The position numbers were made by a program, and so were the translations under genes. From Euclidia mi (lineage: Eukaryota; Arthropoda; Insecta; Lepidoptera; Erebidae), in assembly GCA_944739405.2 (NCBI GenBank), contig OX123205.2, forward strand, positions 41,436,475-41,500,474: a stretch of DNA of 64,000 nucleotides, given 5' to 3'. This document shows, in pieces, positions 1 through 10,624 of the stretch (its first letter is position 1; every line of letters starts with the position of its first letter). The notes beneath the pieces are model-generated. The model was not told the DNA's origin. It made no database searches and worked only from the letters and a program-made list of their open reading frames with translations.

Positions 1-1079
1 TTGAAGGCTTCCAGTTCTTCAGCCGCTAGGGTGACTGGGTGGGAGCCCTTCACGGAGCCTGTGAGGAGAGCGTTAAGTTTGGCCTGATGAACGGCCGCAC
101 CTGGGATGAACCGACGATAAAAATTTATCATCCCGAGGAATTGACGCAGTTCTTTGACGGTTTTCGGGGTGGGGAAGCTGCGAATGGCTTCAGCCTTGTC
201 TGGTAGCGGCTTGGTACCCTGAGCTGAAATGCTGTACCCAAGAAAAGCTACCTCGGAGACGCCGAAGACACATTTACCTGTATTGATGACCATGCCATAT
301 TCTTGCAGCCTGGTGAACAGCTGGTGCAGGTGCTGCTGATGGGTCTTCTCATCTGGCGAAAAGACCAAGAAACCGTCTATATACCCATAAACAAAGTCCA
401 ATCCGCGAAGCATTTCGTCCACAAACCGTTGAAATGTTTGACCTGCATTTCGAAGCCCAAAGGTCATGTATGGGAATTCGAATAGGTCAAACGGTGTGGT
501 GATGGCCGTCTTCGGAATATCGTCCGGATGGACGGGCACTTGATTGTAACTTTTCACCAGGTCTATTGTAGAAAAGACTCTGCATCCGGCAAGACTGTGA
601 GCAAAATCGTGAATGTGCCTAATCGGGTACATATCCGGCACGGCGCGGGCGTTCAGCATACGGTAGTCTCCACACGGACGCCAACTGTTGTCCTTCTTTG
701 GCGCGAGGTGAAGAGGCGAAAACCATGGAGACTCTGATGGTCGACAAGTACCAATCTGCAACATTGCCTCGAGTTCAGCCTTTGCGATTTTTTATTTGTC
801 CGGCGCTCACCTACGTGGTGTTGCCGATACTGGTGGCCCAGGTGTAGTGCAGATGTGGTGTACGGTGTTGTGTTTGGGTGTACGATGTATACCAGATGGC
901 TTAATAATATCAGGATATTTTGATAAAATGCTATGGTACACTGAGTCACCTAAAGCGACCTTCACTGAAGATATGTCATTGATAGAAGATGAGATAATGC
1001 AGGCAAACCCGCGGCAAATAGTGTAGTGCTGGCGTCAATAAGGCGTTTACCACGGATGTCTACAATTAAATTATATTTA
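1..1079 (-). mobile_element. Ty3/gypsy (CsRn1/Kabuki-like) pol fragment, reverse transcriptase
   Basis: Reading the minus strand from 1079 towards 1 gives the linker after the protease (IVDIRGKRLID), then GPPVSATPRR, WFSPLHLAPKK, WRPCGDYR, FSTIDLVKSYNQVPVHP, TTPFDLFEFPYMTFGLRNA and the RNase H approach LRQFLGMINFYRRFIPG, all typical of gypsy reverse transcriptase. The order and wording resemble the CsRn1/Kabuki lineage known from Lepidoptera (inference). The usual YxDD active site reads YIDG at about 370-385, so the second catalytic Asp is lost. The frame also breaks near 985-950 and near 785. The gag/protease part of the same element lies at 6637-7860 and integrase and the other LTR would lie left of the window. 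A dead copy. Confidence 0.88.
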
Positions 1080-1832
1080 CTGCTACGCTAGGTGGCGCTG
1101 CCGGCTAAGCAAAGTTAAAGTAAAGCTCTGTGTTTTTAAAATCAATAAATAAAGTTATACGTGCAAATAAACTGAACAAAACTGTGATTTCGTGAAAGAA
1201 CATCATAACAGTGAACCCCTATCGTTATTGAGCGAAAATGTGGACGATGTGTCTTGAACAGTGTAAAACAAGAAACTTAACTTAACTAGGACAAACTACA
1301 TAAAAACAAGGTACATTATCGCTATTTTACGAACATTCAAACAACTCTGACATTTCTTCAAATTAGTATAGTGCATAAAAACCTATATAAGTGACAATCA
1401 ATGAACAATAAAGAAATAATCAACAGAAAAGTGTTCACAAACAAACAAGTTTTTTAAAAACTCTAACGGCTCACAATCAGTCACAGTATAAATCGTTTTG
1501 ACCTTTGGACTTTGAAGAAACATACGACTTCAATAATTGAAAGCAACTTATATCAAATATATCCCTATTTCGATCATATATTGTATAGCCTCTGTGGCGT
1601 ATTGGTTTATCACATCGGCTTAATGTATGATGTTCTATGAAGGAACAGGTATCGAACCCCGCTAGTAAGGTTCTTTTTATAATAGTATCAATGATGAATG
1701 TGAATTACTAAAAATATTTAATAACGAATCAAGAAAGCTTCACAAAAAATTGCAAAAGGTGTGGTCCATTGTCACATTCAATTAATATTTGTCTATACTA
1801 TTCTAATAATATCGCCATCTGTGTGTGACAGT

Positions 1833-2924
1833 ATGAACTACTCAGATAACGTCACCTTTAGAAATGCGCGAGCGCACTCTTTGACACAATCGGACAAAAA
1901 TGAAAGTGATCAACAGGATTCGTCACTAGATGGCACCAGTCATAGTGTCCCGTGTATATCTGATGATGAAGAGACAAGCATGATTGTTGAACTAAGGAAA
2001 CAAATAGAAAATCTAACTCTGCGCGCTAACACAGAAATAGACACACTTACCTTGGAAATTAGTTCACTTAGAGCGGAAAATGAATTATTACAACGCAAGA
2101 ATCAACTATTTAAGAAACTGAGTAGCAGTCCTATGAAATTTAATAAATCGACCCCCAGGAAAACGGAAATTTGACAACAGAAGGAGGATAAATCTGTTCA
2201 AACAGATGATAAATTGTCACAACAGCATTCGTGCAGCAACAAGAAGACGTATGTAAAATCTAATACTCCAAATAAATCAATATCACCACCCGTAAAACAA
2301 GTAGTTCAAACACCAAAAAATAAAATGTATATTATAAGCTCAAATAAAAAAAATAACAATATAGCATCTCTGGCGAAAGCATACTTTGATAAACAATACA
2401 ATATATGCCATTTCTTATATCCTAATGTGGGCATTAAGTATTTATTAAAGGACATCAATAAAAAACTAGAAACATTTACCCTGAACGATTTTTGTAATAT
2501 AATAATTGGTGAACATGATTTTAGAACCTCTCACAATTATATTAACCTTATAAGTGATCTGAGAAATATATTGTTGGCTAATAATCACACCAATATTATT
2601 ATCACTTTACCGACATATAAAAATGACATGTACTCTAATGTATACAATTATAGAGTAGATTTATTTAATGATTTATTATATATGGACAATTGCACTCATA
2701 AATACGCCTATATTTTAGATTCGAATGCAAATTTGCTTTATGATAGTAGTATGTTTAGAAAATCTGGCGTTTTGAATAACTATGGCATGGAGATTATATT
2801 TGAGGGCCTGCACAGTCTTATCAAAGAAATTATTGAGAGCTTTCCATCTTATATAATGCCACAAGAAGACCAAGCTGAACACATTGAGACAGCTATTCAC
2901 ACACCGCAATTTTTCCGCATATAA
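1833..2924 (+). pseudogene. LINE ORF1 with coiled coil and SGNH-esterase-like region, one in-frame TGA
   Basis: The chosen ATG at 1833 follows a leaky open stretch. Residues about 45-110 form a coiled coil (leucine/isoleucine heptads around ELRKQIENLTLRANTEID). A TGA at 2172-2174 interrupts the frame, which then continues without shift to 2924. The second half has an SGNH/GDSL-like pattern (IIIGEHDF, then NIIITLPTY, then YNYRVDLFNDLLY), as in the ORF1 esterase domain of some CR1 elements; the catalytic Ser block is not obvious. The 3' end overlaps ORF2 by about 40 bases in another frame. ORF1 proteins bind element RNA; the esterase role is unclear. The TGA is probably a decay mutation, although it is the only lesion. 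Confidence 0.7.
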
Positions 2925-5729
2925 CTACATTAATATATTACATCAAAACATTGCTGGTTTAAGAAGTAAATGTAATGAACTTACTGTCTGTTTACAAGAA
3001 CTTATAGATATGAAAACTGATATTGATGTAATTTGCGTGACGGAGCATTTTATGATGGCGGGTCATGAAGACTTATGTACAATTCCAAATTACAACTTAG
3101 CTGCATATTATAGTAGACAAAGTTCTAATAGAGGAGGCTCATGTATATTTATTAAAAAAGGACATCTCTGGAAATGTATACCAGATTCAATAACATCACC
3201 TGTGAATTCAAGTTTTGAATGCTGTGCTATTGAATTAACCAGTTTTAAAATGATTATTATATGTATTTACAGAGTCCCACAAGCCAACAACCTTAATATC
3301 TTCTTTGAAAAGCTTAATACATTACTGATGTACCTAAATAAACATTACAAAAAACATAATTTAGTAATAGCTGGGGACTTCAATATTAATATTTTGAATT
3401 ATAATAGCATTGCCTCAGAATTTGAATGTTTACTTTTCAACTATAATTTGAAATTGGTAATAAGAGAACCAACTAGAAAAATAAGTGGAACATGTATTGA
3501 TAATTTTGCCCATAATTTTAAAAATAAATGTAAATCTAGTGTAAAAGAGTTGGCATTGTCGGATCATACCGCTCAGCTATTACAATGCTGTGTGAAAAAA
3601 GGATGCTTTATCAAATATTGGCAAATTGAACGCAGAGACTATTGCATGGAAAATATCAAAAAATTTAAGTACTATATTGGAAAACTCACTTTTTCTGAGA
3701 TGTATTCTGTTACAGATGCAAACTTAGAATATAATATATTTTATGATCTCTGTTTTCCGTTTAAACTTATTACAATAAATGCTCATAAAAAACACAAATG
3801 GGTCTCACGTGGTATAAGGACCTGCAGCATAAAAAAGCGAAAGTTGTTATGGCAATATCGAAAATTTCCACATGTTGTCAATAAGAACAAATTAATACAA
3901 TACACTAAGACATACAAGAAAATAATAAAATTGACTCAACGAGCACAAAATACCTATGCCATAAATACTTCACAAAATAAGTCGAAGACAACTTGGAATA
4001 TTATAAACAACTCGAAACATAACAAGCCACATAAATCCATATCTAGTGTTAAAATTAATAATGAAACTATTAGTGACCCCAGTAAGATATGCAATGCTTT
4101 TAATAACTACTTTATCGACAAAATAGCCCCAAAAGCTGTATTGTGCCAAAGTCAATATAAGACTTACATGTCTTCCTCTATGCAAAACTCAATGTACATG
4201 AGGCCCTGCTCGCCGTTTAACGTCTTGCAGATTATCAATAGTCTTAAGAACACAAAAAGTGTAAGATACGACGAAATAGCAACCAAAATTCTAATATATG
4301 TAGCTGCTAATGTTTCTCAACATATTAGCTTTATTATAAATTTAAGCATAGAAACGGGTATTAACCCTGACCAGCTGAAAACAGCAATAATAAAACCTCT
4401 GTTTAAAAAAGGCTGTAGTGAAAATATGGAAAACTATAGGCCCATAGCTCGTGTACCGGTTTTGTCAAAAATATTTGAGAAATACCTACATAAGGAGTTA
4501 AATGCTTATCTCGAACATAAATGCATATTAGCAAAAGAACAAAAGGGATTTCGATGTAATAAAACTATAAATATCCATAGCCATATATGATTTTTTTGAG
4601 TTTGTGATGAGTAGTGTAGATACTAGAACACCTATTTGCTCTATATATATGGATATGACCCAGGCGTTCGATTATGTAGAACATAACATCTTGCTAGGTA
4701 AATTATATACTTATGGTATACGTGGGAATGTACTCAAACTCATTGAGATATACTTAAAAGATCGAGTACAATACACAAACATTACAAGAATAAGCCATAC
4801 AACAAAAAGAGAGTATGTATATCAATCTGAGCCACGTAAAACATCATACGGTGTACCTCAAGGTAGTGTTCTGGGACAACTATTATTTAAAATATACATT
4901 AATGATTTACCTAATGTAACTAACAACCCATTCTCTCTTTTTGCCGACGACAGCACAGTTACCATCAAATGTAAAGATAAAAACATGTACGAATCTGATA
5001 TTAATAACGTATTTAACTCAGTTGTTACTTGGCTTAATGCCAATAATTTAAAAATTAACACCAACAAAACAGTGATCATGCACTTTGGTCAACGTACACC
5101 AACAATGAAACTCTTAAACGTACATATTAATGGCGAACCAATTAATGTAGTTGATACCACAAAATTTTTGGGTTTGACCATAGATAAAAAACTGACATGG
5201 AAGCCGCATATAGAACAATTATGCAAAAACGTTAATAAAGCTGCATATGCTTTGCATGAACTAGCTCAGATTGTTAATATTGATGCTCTTCAGACTGCTT
5301 ATCATGGTTTAGTAGCCTCAATCCTGAGATATGGAATTATTTTCTGGGGCAATTCCACAAACAAAGATATTGTTTTCAAGGCACAGAAACGTTGTATAAG
5401 GGCAATGTTTCACCTCAAAATGACTGATAGTTGCGCACCCTTCTTTAAAAATTACAACATCTTGACTCTTCCGTCCATAAACATTTTTGAATTAGCAGTT
5501 TTCGTGAGGCGTAACATGAATTACTTTGCTGGCTTCTGATAATTCAAAGCGTCTACAAAGAGATAAAAGCCGACTTTGTATACGTAAGACAAACACTACG
5601 TTAATGCATAACAGTGTTTTCTCTATGGCCCCTAAAGTATATAATAGATTACCAAAACGTCTAAAAGAGACAAATATGGCTATATTTAAACATAGATTAA
5701 GAAAACTACTCACTGAGAAATGTTATTAA
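2884..5729 (+). pseudogene. LINE ORF2, AP endonuclease plus reverse transcriptase, two frameshifts
   Basis: The endonuclease half shows HQNIAGLRSK, VICVTEHFM (catalytic Glu), AGDFNIN, CIDNF and LSDHTAQ. The RT half shows YRPIARVPVLSKIFEK, QKGFRC, MDMTQAFDYVEH, YGVPQGSVLG and the FADDS catalytic box near 4938. A frameshift at about 4560-4600 separates the RT fingers from the palm, and a second at about 5520-5540 cuts off the C-terminal cysteine-poor tail, which resumes at 5526-5729 (FSMAPKVYNRLPKRLKET). In life the protein nicks target DNA and primes reverse transcription there. With both shifts this copy cannot make the full enzyme. A close relative of the RT lies at 26556-28085 on the other strand. 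Confidence 0.88.
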
Positions 5730-5788
5730 AGTGTCGCAGATTTCCTGTCAGATAACATAATTTAATATAATATTACGAGAAAAAGCCG

Positions 5789-5921
5789 TGTGGTTGACGG
5801 TATAGAATACAAGTGTCACCACCCGCTATCTTCCCGTGGGTGTCGTAAGAGGCGACTAAGGGATAACACGATGCAAATACTATCTTTGCGTAGAGACGGA
5901 AAACTCGACATCAAACCCTAT
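5789..5921 (+). repeat. Fragment of an interspersed repeat 3' region
   Basis: The block around ccgtgggtgtcgtaagaggc and ggcgactaaggg, followed by a stretch ending catcaaaccctatacgactg, recurs in inverse orientation at about 45990-46085. It looks like the 3' end of another LINE carried directly upstream of the SINE head. The family is not identified. Confidence 0.5.
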
Positions 5922-6190
5922 ACGACTGCCTCGTTGGTCTCGCGGCATAAATGTGCGCGTGGGATCGGGAGGTCCCGGGTTCGATTGCTGGGTCGGGCAG
6001 TGTTATTGGGTTTTTCTGTCACGAAATTCTCAGTAGCAGCACGGAGTCTGGAAATGTGCCCGGTACGGCAATAGGCTCGCCCCTTATTACGTGGGACTAA
6101 ACTATATCTGGCGAAAAGTGGGTGTAGAAATACACCTCTGCCTACCTCTTCGGGGTTATAGGCGTGAGACTATGTATGTATGTATGTATT
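5922..6190 (+). repeat. tRNA-headed SINE, family A, in the LINE 3' UTR
   Basis: The head carries a B-box-like ggttcgattgctgggtcggg, then a body (cagtagcagcacggagtctg, ggcaataggctcgcccctta, ggcgaaaagtgggtgtag) and the 3' motif cctctgcctacctcttcggg ending in a TATG run. The same family occurs at 22886-23145, 52580-52747, 53109-53360 and in two halves at 55104-55190 and 59619-59720. It lies inside the LINE, so it arrived later or travelled with it. Confidence 0.8.
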
Positions 6191-6636
6191 ACGAGAATTT
6201 TGAATTTTTTAATAACCATTGACAACCATCTTTTAAATTATATTTTTTTATAAATAATTACTTTGACATTTATGATTCTTAATTTATTTGACAATATTAA
6301 TTATTTGACATTTGACAATATTACATTTTTATTTTTGACATTCCACAATATAACATTTTTATTTGACATGAGGTTGGTGACATCAAATTTATTTTACAGT
6401 TTATTTTAATTTTGTTACTGATATATTTTTATTTTTTACTTTATTTTAATGCGTCATTATTTATGTTATTTAATTTACTTTAATATTAGCATGCTAGATA
6501 TTTTGCATGTCAAACTAAAAATTTGCACACCTCTAAGAGGTAATAATTCAGCGGACTCTTTGTTTTTTTGTGGCAACTGATATTTTATCATGTACCTGAT
6601 TTATGCAAATAAATATGATTTGATTTGATTTGATTT

Positions 6637-7860
6637 AAATAAAAAATCAACGCCTATAATCGCCCTAGTGACGTCCGCAACTATAAATTGCCAAGCGAAG
6701 TCACGGCGCAAGCCCAAGTTCAGTACTAAATGCATAAAACCGTATGTGTGAATTGTCGAATCGTTAGCTGCGCGAAGTTCGAGGTTTGATCTCGTGCGTG
6801 ATCCGTTTATAGCAGAACGCGGAAAGACACAAAGATCACTGCCAGTATCAATAAGAAACGGAATTTTTAAATTTTGTCGGTTATTATTAAGCGACCCGCG
6901 CCTGGACAGTCGCCGGCCGCCATTATCGACTGCCCGCGGCATTTCCCGAATAATCACACGGTTTTATGCACTTACTTACCCTGCTGCCGAATGTATGATG
7001 ATACCAACACACGGGGAACTGCCGGTAATCGGAGGCCGACCTTGACCTTGGACGGGATCTGGAACGGCGACGTCCAGTACGCTGTTGCCGTCGGGAATTC
7101 TCGCGGGGGTGTCCACTGTGTGAGGAACGCGCTTGCTCGTCGACCTTCAGTGCCTGTCGCTCCACCATCCTCTTCAGCTCGGCGATCTCGCTGGTGACGC
7201 TGACGTTGTTGTAGCTCGCAGATGTCGCCGCCACGGTGCAGGGCGTGACGATGTCGTGCACGCGGTCTGCCAGGTCGCTCAATTGTTCCACCGATAGCGT
7301 AGGCTGTGAGGCTATCAGGGTTTGGATGTTGTTCGGTAGACGCTGGCACCAAATCGTCTTCACGAAGTCATCTGGTACTGCTGGACCAGCGAGGTCCTGT
7401 AGATAACGCAGAAATTCGGATGGCTTGCGGTCGCCCAGCTCCTCGTGGGTCAGCAGCTGCTTGACCTTCTTCTCATGGGAAGCTGAGAGCCGACGAATCA
7501 GCTCCGTCTTGATCTTTGTGTACCGCTGACGTTCACGACGTCTATCACGTTCGGAGGGTTCACGATCAAGTCCTTCACCGCCTTTGCATGCACCATGTCG
7601 AGGTTGGTGATGGTTGCGAAAATTATGCAGAGTCGTCTTCGATGCCATACGTTTCGAACTGGCCTTCCAGTAACGCGAACCAGATCTCCGGTTCCTCGGA
7701 GGAGAATGGTGGTACCTTCACCCTGTACCGCCGTGGCTCTGCGGGTCCAACGTCTTCGACCTTTACTGGAGATGGGCGTGTCTTCTTCATCGTCGGTTCT
7801 TCTCGTGACGTTCGATTGAGAAGTAGCGGTGTGCGTGGATTCGCTACTGCTGTCGCTCAT
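6637..7860 (-). pseudogene. Ty3/gypsy gag and protease, frameshifted
   Basis: Gag starts with the ATG at 7858-7860. The capsid part reads KVPPFSSEEPEIWFALLEGQ in one frame and IKTELIRRLSASHEKKVKQL, LTHEELGDRKPSEFLRYLQD and RLPNNIQTLIASQ in another, so at least two frameshifts lie between about 7770 and 7540. A Ser/Arg-rich segment follows, with HTFG near 7000. The aspartic protease (6957-6640) has the active site FLIDTGSDLCVFPRS and ends at GVDFL beside the LINE junction. Capsid assembly and polyprotein cleavage are the family roles. This block, with 1-1079, is one minus-strand element interrupted by the LINE. Confidence 0.87.
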
Positions 7861-8284
7861 CGTGCTTTTCGGTGGTCAACAATTTGGTTATCTTCTCAGA
7901 TTAGCGGGTAGGTGGTACTTACAGAACTTTCTGGATCGTTGTATTAGAGTGAAACACACGGCTACCCACTAATGTTTTTTATTTAGGTACACCACGCTGG
8001 AAGGAGCACGACAGCAGTACAATTGAATTATTATAATTTGATTGCGAATGTATATACGACACAGAATTATATATTAATAGTCGCGGAGCCGAGTACATGC
8101 GATATAATTTCAATTGCAACCGATGACGACGGGTTATGTGTCTCGCGTCGGAAGTTCTCTTGAGACTGGTTTATAATCCTATGCGCACGGGCGGGCCGGG
8201 CGCCGTTCGGAATCGTTCGGTTGTACTCGGCTTCTCGGGACTCCGATACCGTATCCTGTGTGTTTATCAGGTTGCGTGTTGACA
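7861..8284 (-). repeat. Putative 5' LTR and primer-binding region of the gypsy element
   Basis: On the minus strand a TGTCAACACG start at 8284 is followed by about 400 bases with an AATAAA signal (about 7978-7985) and the gag ATG shortly after the LTR end. The sequence ttgttgaccaccgaaaagc (7864-7882, minus) lies where the primer site should be and vaguely resembles the 3' end of tRNA-Trp used by CsRn1 elements. The second LTR is outside the window, so the borders are estimates. Confidence 0.45.
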
Positions 8285-8511
8285 TAAAATTTATGTAAGT
8301 ATAGAATAAAATTATATAAAACTAAAAACTTTCGAACAAGGTTAAATTAATTTTAAATTAGGGTTCCGTATTACAAATTATTTTAATTTTTACAAAGATA
8401 TTATATATAATTAAAAATGTTGACGAAGTTAAATGATTATAAATTTTAATAAGTTAAATGATATAAGTATAATAAAAATCAGTTCCACCACATAACTACT
8501 AAAGTTCAATG

Positions 8512-8787
8512 TTAAAATCGCTGTTGAACATCGCCACCTTGCACCCTCCGGTAAGGCGTAAAATACTTCGTAGCGATTTGGCATTGACAACAAAGACACG
8601 CTTTCATAGGATTATTTCGTATTGTTTCAAGCATTGTGTCCCGAATATCAGATAGCAGTGATGGATCGTTATTAAACACGCTTTTGAGGCTACATTGGAT
8701 AGAACAATAAAACCATTGGGCTGGTAAAAGGCCGAGATATTTTATAATATATAAAATTTTTCGATGTCGCCTCTTTGGTTTTGTGAT
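8512..8787 (-). CDS. Orphan 91-codon open frame, Cys-rich, unrecognised
   Basis: The frame is open from 8787 (after a TAA) to a TAA at 8512-8514 in very AT-rich DNA, without an early Met. It starts basic (KPKRRHRK), has a hydrophobic, Trp/Cys stretch (YLGLLPAQWFYCSIQC), an acidic helix-like part (SLLSDIRDTMLETIRNN) and a CLCCQC cluster followed by YFTPYRR. I do not recognise it. It may be an exon of an unknown gene or a transposon piece. It lies upstream of the gypsy LTR, with no supporting neighbour. Confidence 0.35.
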   Translation of the reverse strand: MTKPKRRHRKILYIIKYLGLLPAQWFYCSIQCSLKSVFNNDPSLLSDIRDTMLETIRNNPMKACLCCQCQIATKYFTPYRRVQGGDVQQRF

Positions 8788-9372
8788 TTATTGCCTTCGC
8801 CGGGATCGTTTTATACATTTTGGTAAATATACCCGAAGTATACGGGGTAAACGTATTTGATATATTTGTTGTACATTCATTAATCTTAAACGTTTATATT
8901 ATATTATCACGGGTTAGAAGGAATGAACGCATAGTATTTGTTACCTTTGTTTTTTGGTTCAATTAAAAAGAAACTGGTTAAACTCGCAAATAGCAAACAG
9001 AATTGGACTTGTTGCTGAAAAAAAAAATTTGAACTACGATGATTATTTAGCTATAATAGGCCAGTGTGAAGAACTACAAACTACCATGCAAAGGATCTTT
9101 GAACTGAAGTCACGGCATATAGTAACGGTTTTTAAAGTACTCGTGAAATTTTTAAATGTCCTCGGTTTCGTGTCTTGGAGAGCCCGTTAAGTCGCTAGCT
9201 ATGTTGAGATCATACGCAGGCGCTACCGGGCAGTTTATTCAAGAATCCTGACACCCAAAAAGACACTGAAAGATCTTAACGACAGCCGGATTTGACGGCT
9301 TAACGTACTCTCTGAAGAACGGGGTAAGGGGTAAGCGATAATTAATTGGCAATTTCGTTCTCACATGCAATC
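8788..9372. other. Stretch without assigned gene; one exon-like open frame
   Basis: AT-rich sequence. On the plus strand 8960-9126 reads an open frame (KRNWLNSQIANRIGL, YDDYLAIIGQCEELQ) with a possible acceptor before it and a gtaac after it. The following part (about 9127-9240) resembles a SINE tail containing tcttggagagcccgttaag. No family is recognised for the open frame. Confidence 0.3.
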
Positions 9373-9645
9373 GCAGCGATAGCCCAGTGGTGTACGTAAC
9401 GGACTGCCGAGACAATGGTCTCGCGTTTGATCCCCAGGTTTCCCGGACACACAACTCTGACTTTTCGAAGTTATGTGTGTATTAAAAATGTTAATTATCG
9501 CTCGCTTAATAACGTGCCCGGTAGATGGCAATAGGCTCACCCACTATTACATTGGGACCTAAACATAACTGGCGAAACGTGGGTGTGTAATACACCTCAG
9601 CCTACCCCTTCGGGGATAAAAGGCGTGAAGTTATGTTATGTTATG
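9373..9645 (+). repeat. tRNA-headed SINE, family B
   Basis: The head gcagcgatagcccagtgg carries an A-box-like element, the B-box region is degenerate (gtttgatcc), and the middle has tcgaagttatgtgtgtatta. From about 9510 it has the same 3' half as family A (ggcaataggctcac, ggcgaaacgtgggtgt, cctaccccttcggggataaa) and ends in TTATG repeats. A second copy is at 21103-21391 on the minus strand. Confidence 0.82.
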
Positions 9646-9987
9646 AATTCGCAAAGTCAGTGGTGTGTGCCGTGGCTTTAGAGAGGATACAGTTTGCATG
9701 GCAGTCTCTTGGTATCTCCACTAGGCTACCGCTGCCTGCACTATTTTATAGATTTACTTTACATAAATATACAGAATTGTAAATGTAACGTCGCTTTGTA
9801 AAAATGTACTCTTCATTATTAAATTCAGTCTTATTATATTTTCAACAAGTGTAACTTCAAAAACATTCCCTAATTTAACTGTGGTACAGTCAGCGGCACA
9901 AATAGCTATACAGTTAAATAGTCGCAACCCTGGGACGGGCCCGGTCATAATATCTACCATGCTACCATTGTAAAAGCGTATTGCGTA

Positions 9988-10308
9988 AGCAGCAATAGCC
10001 GAGTGGTGAGACCGACAGACTAGTACGCAGAGGGTTTCGGGTTTGAATCCTGGCACGCACCAATGCACTAATTTTTCGAAGTTAAGTGCAAATTAAATTG
10101 TTCATTATCGCTTGCTTATCGGTGAAGTAATATCGTGAGGAAATCTGAATGTCTGCGAGTGCTTCATAAAGTTCTCGAAAGACATGTGAAGTCTGCCGCC
10201 CACTTGGCCAGCGTACCGGACTATGGCCGTATCCTTGTCATAGTAAGAAGAGGCCCGTGCCCAGCAGTGGGACAGGACAGTATATATACAGGGCTGATGA
10301 TGATGATT
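9988..10308 (+). repeat. tRNA-headed SINE, family C
   Basis: The head agcagcaatagccgagtgg and ggtttgaatcctggcacgc are followed by tcgaagttaagtgc, gcttgcttatcggtg, cacttggccagcgt, agaagaggcccgtgcccagc and a GATGATGAT tail. The head is like that of family B but the 3' half is unrelated to it. Related copies lie at 11920-12442 and 33590-33826. Confidence 0.8.
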
Positions 10309-10624
10309 AAAAGCGTAATGAAGTTTTTCGCCTACCAGGACTTCGAAGTTCTTCTTTTAAAACACAGTTTTTGTCCTAGGAATAAATCCTGTGTCCTGCA
10401 AGAGTTTAAAAAATAAATCACAAAGTTCACCAAAGCCAAAACATAAATTTATAGATTGCTCAAAATTTTCTCTTGAAGAGATCGAACCTACAACACTCGG
10501 TACAGTTGTAAACGGCGAGGTGATTGCTTAAACCACTCCGCTCTAAGTGCAGTCTAAAACATATTATATTATTATCGTCTGAATGCATAATGTCCTCCCG
10601 ACCGATTTCAGCCACAGCGGCTTA
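10309..10624. other. Short unassigned stretch with a tRNA-like SINE head
   Basis: Around 10478-10545 the minus strand reads like a tRNA-derived head (B-box as gaacctacaac context, A-box near the right end), too degenerate to be a tRNA gene. Nothing else is recognised. Confidence 0.3.

Larger units (their letters stand above)
1080..6636 (+). mobile_element. CR1-like non-LTR retrotransposon (LINE), inserted in the gypsy element
   Basis: About 5.56 kb with a 5' UTR (1080-1832), ORF1 (1833-2924), ORF2 with AP endonuclease and reverse transcriptase (2884-5729), an AT-rich 3' UTR holding a SINE, and a GATTT-repeat tail at about 6615-6636. Borders are set by the flanking gypsy coding sequence, which stops at 1079 and resumes at 6637. 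The last bases before the left border (attta) match those at the right border, a possible short target duplication. The two-ORF layout, the APE plus RT order and the short tandem 3' tail instead of poly(A) fit the CR1 clade; the exact family is inferred. It looks near full length but both ORFs are damaged. Confidence 0.85.

Noticed and set aside
1585..1665. tRNA-like stretch in the LINE 5' UTR
   Set aside because: Weak boxes only and no SINE body; could be chance. Not strong enough to call.
6794..7911. Plus-strand frames over the gypsy gag region
   Set aside because: Antisense to frames with clear gag and protease motifs; higher GC of the element opens both strands.
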